In this document: positions 15,828 through 24,706 of the stretch, piece by piece
Layout of the letters: every line of letters starts with the position of its first letter
Numbering within the stretch: position 1 is the stretch's first letter
Assembly (NCBI RefSeq): GCF_001708185.1
Contig: NZ_MDDN01000002.1
Span: forward strand, 248,001-312,000
Direction of reading: 5' to 3'
DNA from: Lysinibacillus xylanilyticus
Lineage (GTDB): Bacteria > Bacillota > Bacilli > Bacillales_A > Planococcaceae
DNA length: 64,000 nt
Made by a program: the position numbers and the translations under genes
Notes under the pieces: generated by a model
What the model saw: the letters and a program-made list of their open reading frames with translations, nothing else
Databases searched by the model: none
Told to the model about the DNA's origin: nothing

Positions 15828-16985
15828 TCATTTCTCATATACAACTTTACCCCGACAAATCGTTTTTTGTACATTCAAATTTTCATCAAGTATCACAAAA
15901 TCTGCATCGTAGCCTTTTGCAATACGACCTTTAGTTGTAAGCTGTAATTGCTCAGCAGCATTCGTAGAGGACATTGCGACAATTTCCTGCAATGAGCAAT
16001 TGGTGATTGCCTTTATATTTTTTACTGCCTGTTCCATCGTTAACACACTACCAGCTAAAGCTCCATTAGATAAATAAGCTCCATCCTTAGAAACATGAAC
16101 GGTTTGACCACCTAAATCATAATCACCATATTGTAATCCTTTTGCCCGCATCGCATCGGTAATTAAAATAATGCCCTTTGCACCTTTAATTCGATACGCA
16201 AGATTGACGGCTTGAGGATGGTTATGCACGAAATCTGCGATAATTTCAACCTTCACCTTATCCTCTAAAAACACTGCACCGACGACACCCGGATTGCGAT
16301 GATGGAAAGGGCTCATTTGGTTATATAAATGGGTAGCCTGCCTTACTCCCAATGCTACTGAGCTATCTACCTCCTCAATTGTTGCGTCAGAATGGCCAAT
16401 AGAAGCAATAACATTTAAATCCTTTAATGCTTCAATAAACGTAAAGCCTCCCTCAACCTCTGGTGCAATTGTTACTTGTTTAATGCGATGCTTACTTATT
16501 TTCTGCCAGGATACAAATTGCTTAATAGACGGTAAAATAATGTATTCTATTGGCTGAGCACCTACCCGTTTTTTCGATATATATGGCCCCTCTACATGTA
16601 TACCTAATAAGCTTGCCTCATCATCACTATTTTCAAATTGTGCAACATTAGTTAGAGCGCTTTCAATTGCTTCTATAGATTGCGTCATGGTAGTAGCGAG
16701 GAAGCCTGTAACGCCTTCTTGTACTAAAGAGCGTGCCATTTGATGTAAAGCTAATTGCGTAGCATCCATCGTATCATGACCAGCAGAGCCATGAATGTGC
16801 ATATCAATATAACCAGGTAGCAGTAACCAATTTTTATCTTTGCCATCTATATAATGCTCAGCCATATCAGATAAATCATAACCTATTTTCATAATCCTAC
16901 CATTTTCAATGAATAAGTCACCCTTAGACGGCGTTTTATCATGATTGACGATCATAACATTGGAAATTAAAAGCGTATTCTTCAA
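15828..16985 (-). CDS. nagA: N-acetylglucosamine-6-phosphate deacetylase
   Basis: Removes the acetyl group of GlcNAc-6-phosphate to give GlcN-6-phosphate. The 385-residue amidohydrolase has the metal and substrate motifs in order: DMHIHGSAGHD (about residue 60), HVEGPYISKKRVGAQ (about 130), ASIGHSDA, HLYNQMSPFHHRNPG and the catalytic ITDAMRAKG (about 275). The start is TTG 16985 with AGGGGGTGA upstream. It is the first gene of the operon nagA-nagR-SIS-ptsH-ptsI. A NagR operator overlaps the promoter at 17045-17072. The deaminase step that should follow (NagB) is not encoded nearby. Confidence 0.95.
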   Translation of the reverse strand: MKNTLLISNVMIVNHDKTPSKGDLFIENGRIMKIGYDLSDMAEHYIDGKDKNWLLLPGYIDMHIHGSAGHDTMDATQLALHQMARSLVQEGVTGFLATTMTQSIEAIESALTNVAQFENSDDEASLLGIHVEGPYISKKRVGAQPIEYIILPSIKQFVSWQKISKHRIKQVTIAPEVEGGFTFIEALKDLNVIASIGHSDATIEEVDSSVALGVRQATHLYNQMSPFHHRNPGVVGAVFLEDKVKVEIIADFVHNHPQAVNLAYRIKGAKGIILITDAMRAKGLQYGDYDLGGQTVHVSKDGAYLSNGALAGSVLTMEQAVKNIKAITNCSLQEIVAMSSTNAAEQLQLTTKGRIAKGYDADFVILDENLNVQKTICRGKVVYEK

Positions 16986-17044
16986 AATATCACCCCCTAT
17001 TCATTTTTGAGGAGCTTTGCATAAGTTAACAAGTTACCAATCAA

Positions 17045-17072
17045 TTAGGTATAGTTGTCTATACCAATTATA
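17045..17072 (-). promoter_or_regulatory. NagR operator and -10 box of nagA operon
   Basis: GGTATAG-TTGT-CTATACC is a perfect seven-base inverted repeat (17048-17065). Read on the minus strand it begins TTGGTATAGAC, the dre-type half site. The -10 box TATAAT (17067-17072, minus) abuts it directly, so NagR binding would block transcription. A clear -35 box is not seen. Confidence 0.75.
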
Positions 17073-17138
17073 TGATGCTTTTCGAAAAATAAAAAGCATT
17101 TTTTTATATTTTCAAAATTTTTCTTCAACACTATGACA

Positions 17139-17201
17139 TTCTACCGTCACTTTGATTGTCCTAACCATCGTTTCAGCTCTTCTATCCATCGCTTTTCCCT
17201 A
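17139..17201. repeat. Three 21-bp-spaced repeat units
   Basis: The three units start at 17139, 17160 and 17181, and each carries CCGTC, CCATCG or CCATCG at the same offset. The last unit is close to the 43921 array (TCTATCCATCGCTTTT against TCTATCCGTCGCTTTG). Confidence 0.55.
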
Positions 17202-17226
17202 GCTAATGTCTTTAAAATCAAACGCG

Positions 17227-17254
17227 AAAAAGGAGCGGTTAAACGCTCCTTTTA
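17227..17254 (-). terminator. Terminator after 6S RNA
   Basis: AAAAGGAGCG pairs with CGCTCCTTTT around a six-base loop. On the minus strand five T follow. It lies just beyond the closing stem of the 6S RNA. Confidence 0.75.
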
Positions 17255-17261
17255 ATCTTTA

Positions 17262-17470
17262 TGTATGGACGAATCCCGAATGTGCCGTAATGCCAAGAAA
17301 CATTCGTTTTGAACCCGCAATTTGCAGGGGGGTGCCTGCTTTGCAGTTTTAAACGTCCCGCTCCGCATGGGGCTTGTTTGCGACTACAAAATGAAGGCTC
17401 CCGATTCTATAGTGTTCGGTCAAAACTGTTAAGTAGAGCTAGCAGTTAAACGAACACTTCAGGATTCGTA
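17262..17470 (-). ncRNA. ssrS: 6S RNA (regulator of RNA polymerase)
   Basis: About 209 nucleotides between aspS and the nag operon, where Bacillus carries a 6S RNA gene (bsrA) next to aspS. The 5' ACGAATCC pairs perfectly with GGATTCGT at the 3' end, and GAA-GTG continues the closing stem against CAC-A-TTC. A long unpaired middle follows, then a GC-rich apical arm with GGCACCCCC, GCGGGTTCAAAACGAA and GGCATTACGGCAC, which I recognise as Firmicutes 6S features. No reading frame is present. A TTGAAT-17-TATTAT promoter precedes it and a terminator follows. 6S RNA binds the sigma-A holoenzyme and mimics an open promoter. Not confirmed by folding. Confidence 0.78.
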
Positions 17471-17478
17471 TTAATGTT

Positions 17479-17507
17479 ATAATAACACGACATTTCTGAT
17501 AATTCAA
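17479..17507 (-). promoter_or_regulatory. Promoter of 6S RNA
   Basis: On the minus strand TTGAAT (17502-17507) and TATTAT (17479-17484) are 17 bases apart, with the RNA expected to start near 17470. Confidence 0.6.
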
Positions 17508-17547
17508 ACTATTTTCTTTTAAAATATCTATTTTTTTCAAATACGCA

Positions 17548-17598
17548 AAAAATACCTAGATTCCCAACAGTTTTTGCTAGAGAATCCAGGTATTTAGA
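17548..17598 (-). terminator. Terminator of aspS
   Basis: AAATACCTGGATTC pairs with GAATCTAGGTATT (minus strand), followed by six T. It begins nine bases after the aspS stop. Confidence 0.85.
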
Positions 17599-17606
17599 AA
17601 TACTAA

Positions 17607-19376
17607 TTATTTTCTGAATGGTTTGATTGCTAGACTTAACTCGCTCAATTGATCAGGAGATACTCCACTCGGTGCCTCTGTCATTAAGCAGCTAGCACTA
17701 GCTGTTTTTGGAAAGGCAATTGTGTCACGTAAGTTAGTGCGACCAGCAAGTAGCATTACGAAGCGGTCAAGACCAAATGCAAGACCTCCATGTGGTGGCA
17801 CACCATATTCAAATGCTTCTAATAAGAAACCAAATTGTTCCTTAGCTTCTTCTTCTGTGAAGCCAAGTAATTTAAACATTTTTTCTTGTAAATCGCGCTC
17901 ATAAATACGTAATGAACCTCCACCAAGCTCATAGCCGTTTAATACGATATCGTAAGCTTGTGCACGGACTGCTGCAGGATCAGTATCCATTAACTGAATA
18001 TCTTCATCAAAAGGACGTGTGAATGGGTGATGTGCTGCATAATAACGGCCATCTTCCTCAGAGTACTCAAACAATGGCCAATCCGTAATCCATAAGAATG
18101 CAAATTGTGATTCGTCGATTAAGCCTAATTCTTGTCCTAATTTCGTACGAAGTGCACCTAGAGATGCTGCTACCACTGGCGCTTTATCAGCTACGAATAC
18201 TAAAATATCGCCCACTTCAGCTTTCATACGTTCGATTAATGCCGCAGCTAATGCGTCGTCAAAGAATTTTGCAATCGGACCGTTCAAGCCTTCTTCAGTT
18301 ACTTTTAACCAAGCAAGACCTTTTGCTCCGTAAATACCAACGAATTTTGTTAGTTCGTCCATGTCTTTACGAGAGTATTTATCTGCGGCACCTTTAATGT
18401 TGATACTTTTCACTTGCTTACCTTGTGCAACTGTATCAGCAAATACTTTGAAATCGCAGCCATCAAAAATATCGTTTAATGCGATTAGCTCTAAACCGAA
18501 ACGTACGTCAGGTTTATCTGAGCCGTAACGATCCATCGCTTCCTGATATTTCATTCGTTGGAATGGAGCAGGGATATCGATACCTTTTACTTCTTTCATA
18601 ACAGCTTGAATTAAGCGTTCGTTCATTTCTAAAACTTCTTCTTGTGTGAAGAAGCTCGTTTCAATATCAACTTGTGTAAACTCTGGCTGACGGTCAGCTC
18701 GTAAGTCTTCATCTCGGAAGCAACGTGCGATTTGGAAGTATTTTTCAAAACCAGACACCATTAATAATTGCTTAAATAGCTGTGGCGATTGTGGTAGTGC
18801 GTAAAATTCACCTTCATGAACACGTGATGGTACTAAATAGTCACGAGCACCTTCTGGAGTTGATTTTGTTAAAATTGGCGTCTCAACTTCTAAGAAACCT
18901 TCGTTTTGTAAGAAGTTGCGAATTGTACGAGTAACGTCTGAACGCATTTTAAATGTATCAAACATAACAGGACGACGTAGGTCAAGATAACGATATTTTA
19001 AACGTAAATCTTCGGATACGTCCGTGCGATCTTCGATTTGGAACGGTGTTGTTTTTGCCGTATTAATAACGATTAATTTTGTTGCTTCTACCTCAATTTT
19101 ACCGTTAGGTACTTTTGGGTTAATTTGATCTTCTGAGCGAAGGATAACTGTCCCTTCCACTTCAATTACGTATTCACTACGTACTTTATCAGCTAAAGCA
19201 TGTGCTTCTGCTACGTCAGGACTAAAAACGACCTGTGTGATTCCAGTACGGTCACGTAAATCAATGAAAATTAACCCACCTAAGTCACGGCGACGTTGTA
19301 CCCAACCTTTTAATACGACTTTTTCGCCTTGTAACGTTTCTGAAAGCTCGTTACTAGCATGTGTTCTTGTTGCCAT
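17607..19376 (-). CDS. aspS: Aspartyl-tRNA synthetase
   Basis: A class II synthetase charging tRNA-Asp, 589 residues, the bacterial type with a GAD insertion domain. N-terminal OB anticodon domain with [23 protein letters not shown]. Motif 1 around [25 protein letters not shown]. Motif 2 [22 protein letters not shown]. Motif 3 [16 protein letters not shown] near residue 540. It follows hisS by 271 bases and shares its T-box leader. 6S RNA lies downstream after a terminator. ATG 19376 follows GGAGG. Confidence 0.97.
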   Translation of the reverse strand: MATRTHASNELSETLQGEKVVLKGWVQRRRDLGGLIFIDLRDRTGITQVVFSPDVAEAHALADKVRSEYVIEVEGTVILRSEDQINPKVPNGKIEVEATKLIVINTAKTTPFQIEDRTDVSEDLRLKYRYLDLRRPVMFDTFKMRSDVTRTIRNFLQNEGFLEVETPILTKSTPEGARDYLVPSRVHEGEFYALPQSPQLFKQLLMVSGFEKYFQIARCFRDEDLRADRQPEFTQVDIETSFFTQEEVLEMNERLIQAVMKEVKGIDIPAPFQRMKYQEAMDRYGSDKPDVRFGLELIALNDIFDGCDFKVFADTVAQGKQVKSINIKGAADKYSRKDMDELTKFVGIYGAKGLAWLKVTEEGLNGPIAKFFDDALAAALIERMKAEVGDILVFVADKAPVVAASLGALRTKLGQELGLIDESQFAFLWITDWPLFEYSEEDGRYYAAHHPFTRPFDEDIQLMDTDPAAVRAQAYDIVLNGYELGGGSLRIYERDLQEKMFKLLGFTEEEAKEQFGFLLEAFEYGVPPHGGLAFGLDRFVMLLAGRTNLRDTIAFPKTASASCLMTEAPSGVSPDQLSELSLAIKPFRK

Positions 19377-19558
19377 TTATTGATTCCTCCAAAATTTATT
19401 TGGCTAATCACCATAACTTATCCACATGACATACGTTTTTACAAAATGTCATCCCTAACTTTTTGGTGTTAGACCATTTATTTTACTTATGTAGCATACA
19501 GTTCCTACTTAGCGTAGTAAATTGATGCCAAGGAAAATTAGCAGTTCATTGTTAGCTG

Positions 19559-19608
19559 AATTATCTGTCCAAAATGACGTAGATAATTGAATCATTTGGA
19601 CAGATAAT
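19559..19608. other. Long inverted repeat between hisS and aspS
   Basis: ATTATCTGTCCAAAATGA pairs with TCATTTGGACAGATAAT (one bulge) around a 14-base loop. No T run follows on either strand, so it is more likely an mRNA-processing or stability element than a terminator. Confidence 0.5.
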
Positions 19609-19647
19609 CCTGTATTGATATAAACGATTGATGCTTGTGTCCGTTTA

Positions 19648-20910
19648 TTATTTTAACAGGTAGTTCACTAATTCTGAGAATGCGACTTTTTGTTGTTCGC
19701 CTGTTTCCATATGTTTAACAGTAGCCGCTTGCTCTTCAAGCTCTGTTTCACCTAAAACAATCGTATATTTTGCACCTAAACGGTCTGCAGATTTCATTTG
19801 AGCTTTCATTTTGCGATCTAAATAATCCATCTCTGCAGAAATGCCCTTTGCACGGAAGGTACTTGTTAATTCTACTGTCTTTAGCTTCGCTTCATCGCCC
19901 ATAGCAATCATATAAACATCGAGTCCTGATGCAGTGTCTAATTCAACACCCTCAGCTTCAAGTGCAAGTAACAAACGCTCAATACTTAATGCAAAACCGA
20001 TTCCTGGTACATCTGGACCGCCGATTTCTTGAACAAGACCATTATAACGACCACCACCACAAAGCGTTGTAATTGCTCCGAAGCCAGAAGCCGTTGACAT
20101 AATTTCAAAAGTCGTATGATTGTAATAATCAAGACCTCTCACAAGATTTGGATCGACCTCATACGTAATTCCTAATGTATCTAAATACGTTTTAACTTGA
20201 GCAAAATATGCCGCTGACTCCTCTGTTAGGAAATCAGTTAACGCAGGTGCGGATTTCATTAATGGATGTTCGCGATCTACCTTACAGTCTAAAATGCGCA
20301 GTGGATTTTTTTGCAAACGATTTTGACAATCTGAACAAAACTCATGAATATGTGGTTCGAAATGTTTTAGTAGTGCTGTACGGTGTGTATCGCGTGTTTC
20401 TTTGTCACCTAGTGAATTAATGACTAATTTTAAATCCTTTAAACCAGCTGATTCATAGACATCCATTGCTAGTGCAATTACTTCAGCATCAATAGCTGGA
20501 TCCGCTGAACCAATCGCTTCTACACCAAATTGAACAAATTGACGGTAGCGGCCAGCTTGTTGACGTTCATAACGGAACATTGGTCCTAAATACGATAGCT
20601 TTACAGGCTGATCAGGTGCACCGAACATTTTGTGCTCAACATAAGCACGAACTACACCAGCTGTATTCTCCGGACGTAATGTTAACGAACGGCCACCACG
20701 ATCCTCAAATGTATACATTTCTTTTTGAACAACATCTGTTGTTTCACCAACACCACGCGCAAATAAATCTGTTTGCTCAAAAATCGGTGTACGAATTTCG
20801 TTGTAGCGATATACACGACAAATATCTCGGATGATTGCTTCTACCTTCTGCCATTTTTCTGATTGACCAGGCAAAATATCTTGTGTTCCTCGTGGCACTT
20901 TAAAACTCAT
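19648..20910 (-). CDS. hisS: Histidyl-tRNA synthetase
   Basis: A class II synthetase charging tRNA-His, 420 residues. [11 protein letters not shown] opens the protein. Motif 2 is [19 protein letters not shown] with the residues for ATP binding. The histidine-binding motifs are [14 protein letters not shown] and [14 protein letters not shown]. The C-terminal anticodon domain follows from about residue 325. ATG 20910 is preceded by GGAGG. A T-box leader (21020-21314) controls it together with aspS. Confidence 0.97.
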   Translation of the reverse strand: MSFKVPRGTQDILPGQSEKWQKVEAIIRDICRVYRYNEIRTPIFEQTDLFARGVGETTDVVQKEMYTFEDRGGRSLTLRPENTAGVVRAYVEHKMFGAPDQPVKLSYLGPMFRYERQQAGRYRQFVQFGVEAIGSADPAIDAEVIALAMDVYESAGLKDLKLVINSLGDKETRDTHRTALLKHFEPHIHEFCSDCQNRLQKNPLRILDCKVDREHPLMKSAPALTDFLTEESAAYFAQVKTYLDTLGITYEVDPNLVRGLDYYNHTTFEIMSTASGFGAITTLCGGGRYNGLVQEIGGPDVPGIGFALSIERLLLALEAEGVELDTASGLDVYMIAMGDEAKLKTVELTSTFRAKGISAEMDYLDRKMKAQMKSADRLGAKYTIVLGETELEEQAATVKHMETGEQQKVAFSELVNYLLK

Positions 20911-21019
20911 CTAAATACCTCCTTTATAGATTGCTTATGAATGAGCTTTTGGATTTTCCTTTTCAGCTTAAACGGACACACCTCAATTTTGAACAAGAAT
21001 CTGCTTAAATTTGTCCAAT

Positions 21020-21062
21020 AAAAAAGCTCTCGCCACCTTGCATATTGCAAGGGACGAGAGCT
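21020..21062 (-). terminator. T-box attenuator terminator of hisS-aspS
   Basis: AGCTCTCG and its complement CGAGAGCT close a hairpin with an inner CCTTGCA/TGCAAGG stem. On the minus strand it ends in a six-T run. Confidence 0.85.
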
Positions 21063-21305
21063 GTATAAGCTTCCGCGGTTCCACCCTAGTTGACGCATCA
21101 AATACATGCGTCCTCCTCCTAATCGGATAACGGCCGATTCCGTTTTTTCCTACTAAGCTTACCTTTCAGAAAAAAGCCTCTCAAGTGTTATTCACGTTAT
21201 ACATTTTTGTAGGAAAGATTGCAGCCTAGGTCTTTCCCTCTCTTCTCCAATAGAGGTATACGCTACTTGCTTGGTCATAAGCGGTTAATCATTTTTTGAT
21301 TACCC
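21020..21305 (-). promoter_or_regulatory. T-box riboswitch upstream of hisS-aspS
   Basis: The T-box sequence AGGGTGGAACCGCGG (21073-21087, minus) is perfect and is followed by the terminator. Stem I runs from about 21300, with the specifier region GTGAATAACACTTGAGAG near 21178-21195. CAC (His, 21185-21187) and AAC (Asn, 21187-21189) overlap in AACAC. AAC is followed by the usual purine, CAC is not. The leader senses uncharged tRNA and allows read-through. Which tRNA or tRNAs it reads is not settled here. Confidence 0.88.
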
Positions 21306-21308
21306 TTT

Positions 21309-21337
21309 ATGTTAGTCACAACGAAAGGTAATGTCAA
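21309..21337 (-). promoter_or_regulatory. Sigma-A promoter of the hisS T-box transcript
   Basis: On the minus strand TTGACA (21332-21337), a 17-base spacer and TAACAT (21309-21314) give a near-consensus promoter just ahead of the T-box leader. Confidence 0.75.
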
Positions 21338-21451
21338 CTGTTTTTGTGTTTTTTACAATACAGTCGATAAAATTACAATTTCCATTACCTTTTTCCCACG
21401 AATTCTATTACAAAAGCATGGTAAAATAGCACAAGGAATAGGAGGAATCTG

Positions 21452-23029
21452 ATGAGGACAAAACTTTTACATATTATAATCATCTTTGTACTAGTGTTAA
21501 CAATTGCGATTCCAAGTATGAACAATGTTCAAAGTGCACTAGCCGACACCAGTGATTTAAAAGTAACTGGAACGATTCTTCATTTACGTGAGGGACCTGG
21601 ACTGTCTTATCCAATAATTACCACTTTAGAAGAGGGTGATCCGTTAACTTCTATTGGTCGTGAAGGCGATTGGATTCAAGTAAAAGCAGGTAATTACGAA
21701 GGTTGGGTAGCATCCTGGCTAACAGCTCCAACAAACGCTAAACAAACGATTGATCAAACCGTGATTTCACAGGTCGATCGTCTCAATATCCGTACTGAGC
21801 CTGATATTTCTGCAGCAGTTCTTGGACAATTATCAACAGGTGAACAAGCAAATCTTATTGAAAAAAATGGCGAATGGGCGAAAGTAGATTGGAATGGGCT
21901 AGTCGGTTGGGTATCTACCGACTATGTTACGATTAATGACCTACCTGAAAAACAAGCTGAAGAAGATGAACCTAAAGTTGAAGTATCTACACAAAAAGTC
22001 AACAAAGATACAACATTTACAGTTTTAGTGGATACACTGAATGTTCGTAAAAAACCAGATTTAAATGCAAAAAAAATAGGTACTGTTTCAAAAGGACAAT
22101 CCTTTAAGGTCCTAGTTCAAGAACATAACTGGGTTCAAATTCAATATAGTGATAAAACAACAGGCTGGGTTTATAGCTTTTATGGTACTTTTTCTAATGT
22201 AGAAAAAAAGACATCACAAGCTGCTTCTTCCTCAGAGCTTGAGTCTGTCACAATCATTTATAATGGGACAAACCTTCGGACAGATGCTACAACAGCTGCT
22301 GATGTTGTTGAACGTGTAGATGCTGGTGAAACTTACCCTATTGTAGGCGCTAAAGATGACTTTTATGAAATACAAGTAGGTGACAAAACGGCATTTGTGG
22401 CGAACTGGGTCGTTACTACTTCTTCGTCGAACAAAGCTGCTACTGCTACAAAAAAGGAAAATTCTAAACCACGCAAGGAAGGCACTTTAAATGGACTAAC
22501 TATTGTCGTAGATGCTGGACACGGTGGTAATGATCACGGCACAACCGGTCAACGAGGAACCGATGAGAAAGATATCACTCTGAAAACAGCCTCTCTCCTC
22601 GCTTCAAAGCTAAGTGCAGCTGGTGCAAATGTTGTTATGACAAGAGAATCCGATGAATATGTAGCACTCCGTAAACGCGTTTCAATTGCACATCAGTATG
22701 AGGCAGATGCTTTTATCAGTCTTCATTACGATGCAACGGAAGATAGCTCTATTAATGGCTTCACCACATATTATATGAACAGTAACCAAAAAGACCTTGC
22801 AGAGGCGATCCATGATGGACTTACAAGTAAAATTGATTTAAAAGATCGCGGTACTCAACAAGGGAATTATTTAGTTCTACGAGAAAATCGTCAAAAAGCT
22901 GTCCTCATTGAGCTAGGCTATTTAAGTAATGCCAGTGAGGAACGTAATGTAACAACAGCAAAATTCCGAGAACAAGCAACTCTTGGCATCTATCAAGGGA
23001 TATTAAATTACTTTGATGAAAACCAATAA
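21452..23029 (+). CDS. N-acetylmuramoyl-L-alanine amidase with SH3 repeats (YrvJ-like)
   Basis: A secreted 525-residue cell-wall hydrolase. Residues 1-32 form a signal peptide (positive MRTK, hydrophobic IIIIFVLVLTIAI, then ALADT). Four bacterial SH3 domains follow near residues 36-96, 105-165, 183-245 and 262-322. The Amidase_3 domain fills residues 350-520. Its zinc and catalytic residues are visible: His in DAGHGGND, Glu in GTDEKDIT, His in SLHYDA and Glu in VLIELGYLSN. B. subtilis has yrvJ at the same place between dtd and hisS. It stands alone between a GGAGGAATCTG start site and a terminator. Confidence 0.95.
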   Translation: MRTKLLHIIIIFVLVLTIAIPSMNNVQSALADTSDLKVTGTILHLREGPGLSYPIITTLEEGDPLTSIGREGDWIQVKAGNYEGWVASWLTAPTNAKQTIDQTVISQVDRLNIRTEPDISAAVLGQLSTGEQANLIEKNGEWAKVDWNGLVGWVSTDYVTINDLPEKQAEEDEPKVEVSTQKVNKDTTFTVLVDTLNVRKKPDLNAKKIGTVSKGQSFKVLVQEHNWVQIQYSDKTTGWVYSFYGTFSNVEKKTSQAASSSELESVTIIYNGTNLRTDATTAADVVERVDAGETYPIVGAKDDFYEIQVGDKTAFVANWVVTTSSSNKAATATKKENSKPRKEGTLNGLTIVVDAGHGGNDHGTTGQRGTDEKDITLKTASLLASKLSAAGANVVMTRESDEYVALRKRVSIAHQYEADAFISLHYDATEDSSINGFTTYYMNSNQKDLAEAIHDGLTSKIDLKDRGTQQGNYLVLRENRQKAVLIELGYLSNASEERNVTTAKFREQATLGIYQGILNYFDENQ

Positions 23030-23038
23030 ATTTTCACT

Positions 23039-23087
23039 AAAAAAGCTGCAAAGGAAAGTAGAATTGTACTTTCTTCGCAGCTTTTTT
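23039..23087 (+). terminator. Terminator after the amidase gene
   Basis: AAAAGCTGC and GGAAAGTA pair with TACTTTC and GCAGCTTTTTT, ending in six T on the plus strand. It also lies at the end of the convergent YfcC gene and may serve both. Confidence 0.85.
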
Positions 23088-23099
23088 ACTTAAAATCTA

Positions 23100-24506
23100 T
23101 TAAGAAATTCCTATAGCCACTGCAACAATTAATGCAATACATGCGATGACTAACCAGCCAAGAATCATCTTCCAAATAAATTTAATCCATTTCTCATAAG
23201 GTATACCTGCTACTGCTAGATATGCCATCAGTGCAGACGAAGTAGGAATGATGGAGTTCGTTAACGAATCACCATATTGAAATGCTAGTACAGCAATTTG
23301 ACGCTCTAATCCTAATAAATCTGTAATTGGAATCATAATTGGCATTGTTGCAGCTGCTTGACCACTACCAGATGAAATGAATAAATTTAAAATTGCTTGA
23401 ATAAATAACATTCCGATAGCACTTATCGCATGTGGCAAGTGACCAATTGTCTCTGATGCAGCATAAACGATCGTATCAATAATTTTCCCTTGTTCAAGTA
23501 CAACTGTAATAGCTCGTGCGAAACCTACAATTAATGCACCAAAAGTAACTGCTTTCGCCCCTTCGATAAATGAATCGAACATGTTGCCAGGTTTTAACCC
23601 GCCTATTAAACCAGCAATTAACCCCATAATTAAAAAGGATGCTGTTAGTTGTGTTAAAAACCAACCCCAGTTGAAAACACCATAAATATTAAATCCGATA
23701 CCGCAGGCCATAACAAGAAAAACTAGTTTATGTTTACCTGTTAAAGTAGGTATATCCGCCATCAGCTGATTCGTTTTTGCCTTTTGTTCAATGTCATAAA
23801 TGACGCTTGCTTTTGGGTCCTTTTTCACTTTAAAGGCATAGCGTGACACATAGAAAATTGCAAAACTTAGTACAAAAATATACACTACCGCACGGAAAGC
23901 AATACCAGAAAATAAAGGTACCTCAGCTAAAGATTGGGCAACCCCAACTGTAAACGGGTTTAACATACCTCCGAAAAATCCACTCGCAGCACCAAGCGTG
24001 ATCATTGCTGTCCCCGTTACAGCATCAAATCCCATTGCACGTGCAATAGCTACACCAATCGGTACAAAAATGATTGTTTCCTCTGCCATCCCCATCGTAA
24101 ATCCACCAATAGAGAATAGAATCATAGACAATGGTATTAATAATTTTTCTCGCCCCTCTAATGCTTTAACCCCTTTATAAACACCTGCTTCAATTGCACC
24201 AGTGGCACGAATAATACCAAACACTCCACTAACTAAAAAAATGTAGAAAATGATTTGAGCCCCTTTCTCAAGGCCCATAGGAATGGCTGTAAACATCTCA
24301 AAAAATGATACGGGATCACTTTCAATATGATGATAACTACCATCTACAACTAGCATTCGTCCTTCTTCATCCTCTACACGGTCAAACTCACCAGCAGGAA
24401 TGATATAGCTTGCAATACCTGCGAGAAAAATAATAGCAAAAATTATTGTATATGTATGAGGTACTTTAAGCCAACTTTTCTTTGTTCCAACTTGTTCTTT
24501 TTCCAT
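23100..24506 (-). CDS. YfcC-family membrane carrier (C4-dicarboxylate/amino-acid type)
   Basis: A 468-residue permease with about 12 hydrophobic spans of the YfcC/DcuC-like group, whose members carry dicarboxylates, amino acids or peptides in exchange. KVPHTYTIIFAIIFLAGIASYIIPAGEF is the typical opening (signature part VPHTYTII and IIPAGEFDR). GGFTMGMAEETIIFVPI and SSGSGQAAATMPIM are the two re-entrant-loop-like motifs, and GDSLTNSIIPTSSALMAYL ends the core. The regulator-like gene at 24707-26014 lies 200 bases upstream in the same direction. The substrate is not known. Confidence 0.88.
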   Translation of the reverse strand: MEKEQVGTKKSWLKVPHTYTIIFAIIFLAGIASYIIPAGEFDRVEDEEGRMLVVDGSYHHIESDPVSFFEMFTAIPMGLEKGAQIIFYIFLVSGVFGIIRATGAIEAGVYKGVKALEGREKLLIPLSMILFSIGGFTMGMAEETIIFVPIGVAIARAMGFDAVTGTAMITLGAASGFFGGMLNPFTVGVAQSLAEVPLFSGIAFRAVVYIFVLSFAIFYVSRYAFKVKKDPKASVIYDIEQKAKTNQLMADIPTLTGKHKLVFLVMACGIGFNIYGVFNWGWFLTQLTASFLIMGLIAGLIGGLKPGNMFDSFIEGAKAVTFGALIVGFARAITVVLEQGKIIDTIVYAASETIGHLPHAISAIGMLFIQAILNLFISSGSGQAAATMPIMIPITDLLGLERQIAVLAFQYGDSLTNSIIPTSSALMAYLAVAGIPYEKWIKFIWKMILGWLVIACIALIVAVAIGIS

Positions 24507-24706
24507 CTATACACCCACTTCATCTCAGAATTCAGACATTAGCTTTTTTTTAAAAACGTAATTTCTCCCATTACCTCCATACCTAATAAAATATAAGTTC
24601 ATCTCCTCCCTCATTATTAATTTTCAAAATTGTCGCTATATGTCGCTAATTGAAATTAAATATACAACACTTCAAATTTATTGTAAAGTGTTAATTTTCT
24701 ATTAAT

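Noticed and set aside
17074-17108. ATGCTTTT...AAAAGCAT hairpin with T run as a plus-strand terminator
   Set aside because: No plus-strand gene precedes it, and it sits at the nagA promoter on the other strand.
20907-21107. 66-aa minus-strand frame covering the T-box terminator
   Set aside because: It runs across the T-box motif and terminator hairpin, which are regulatory RNA.
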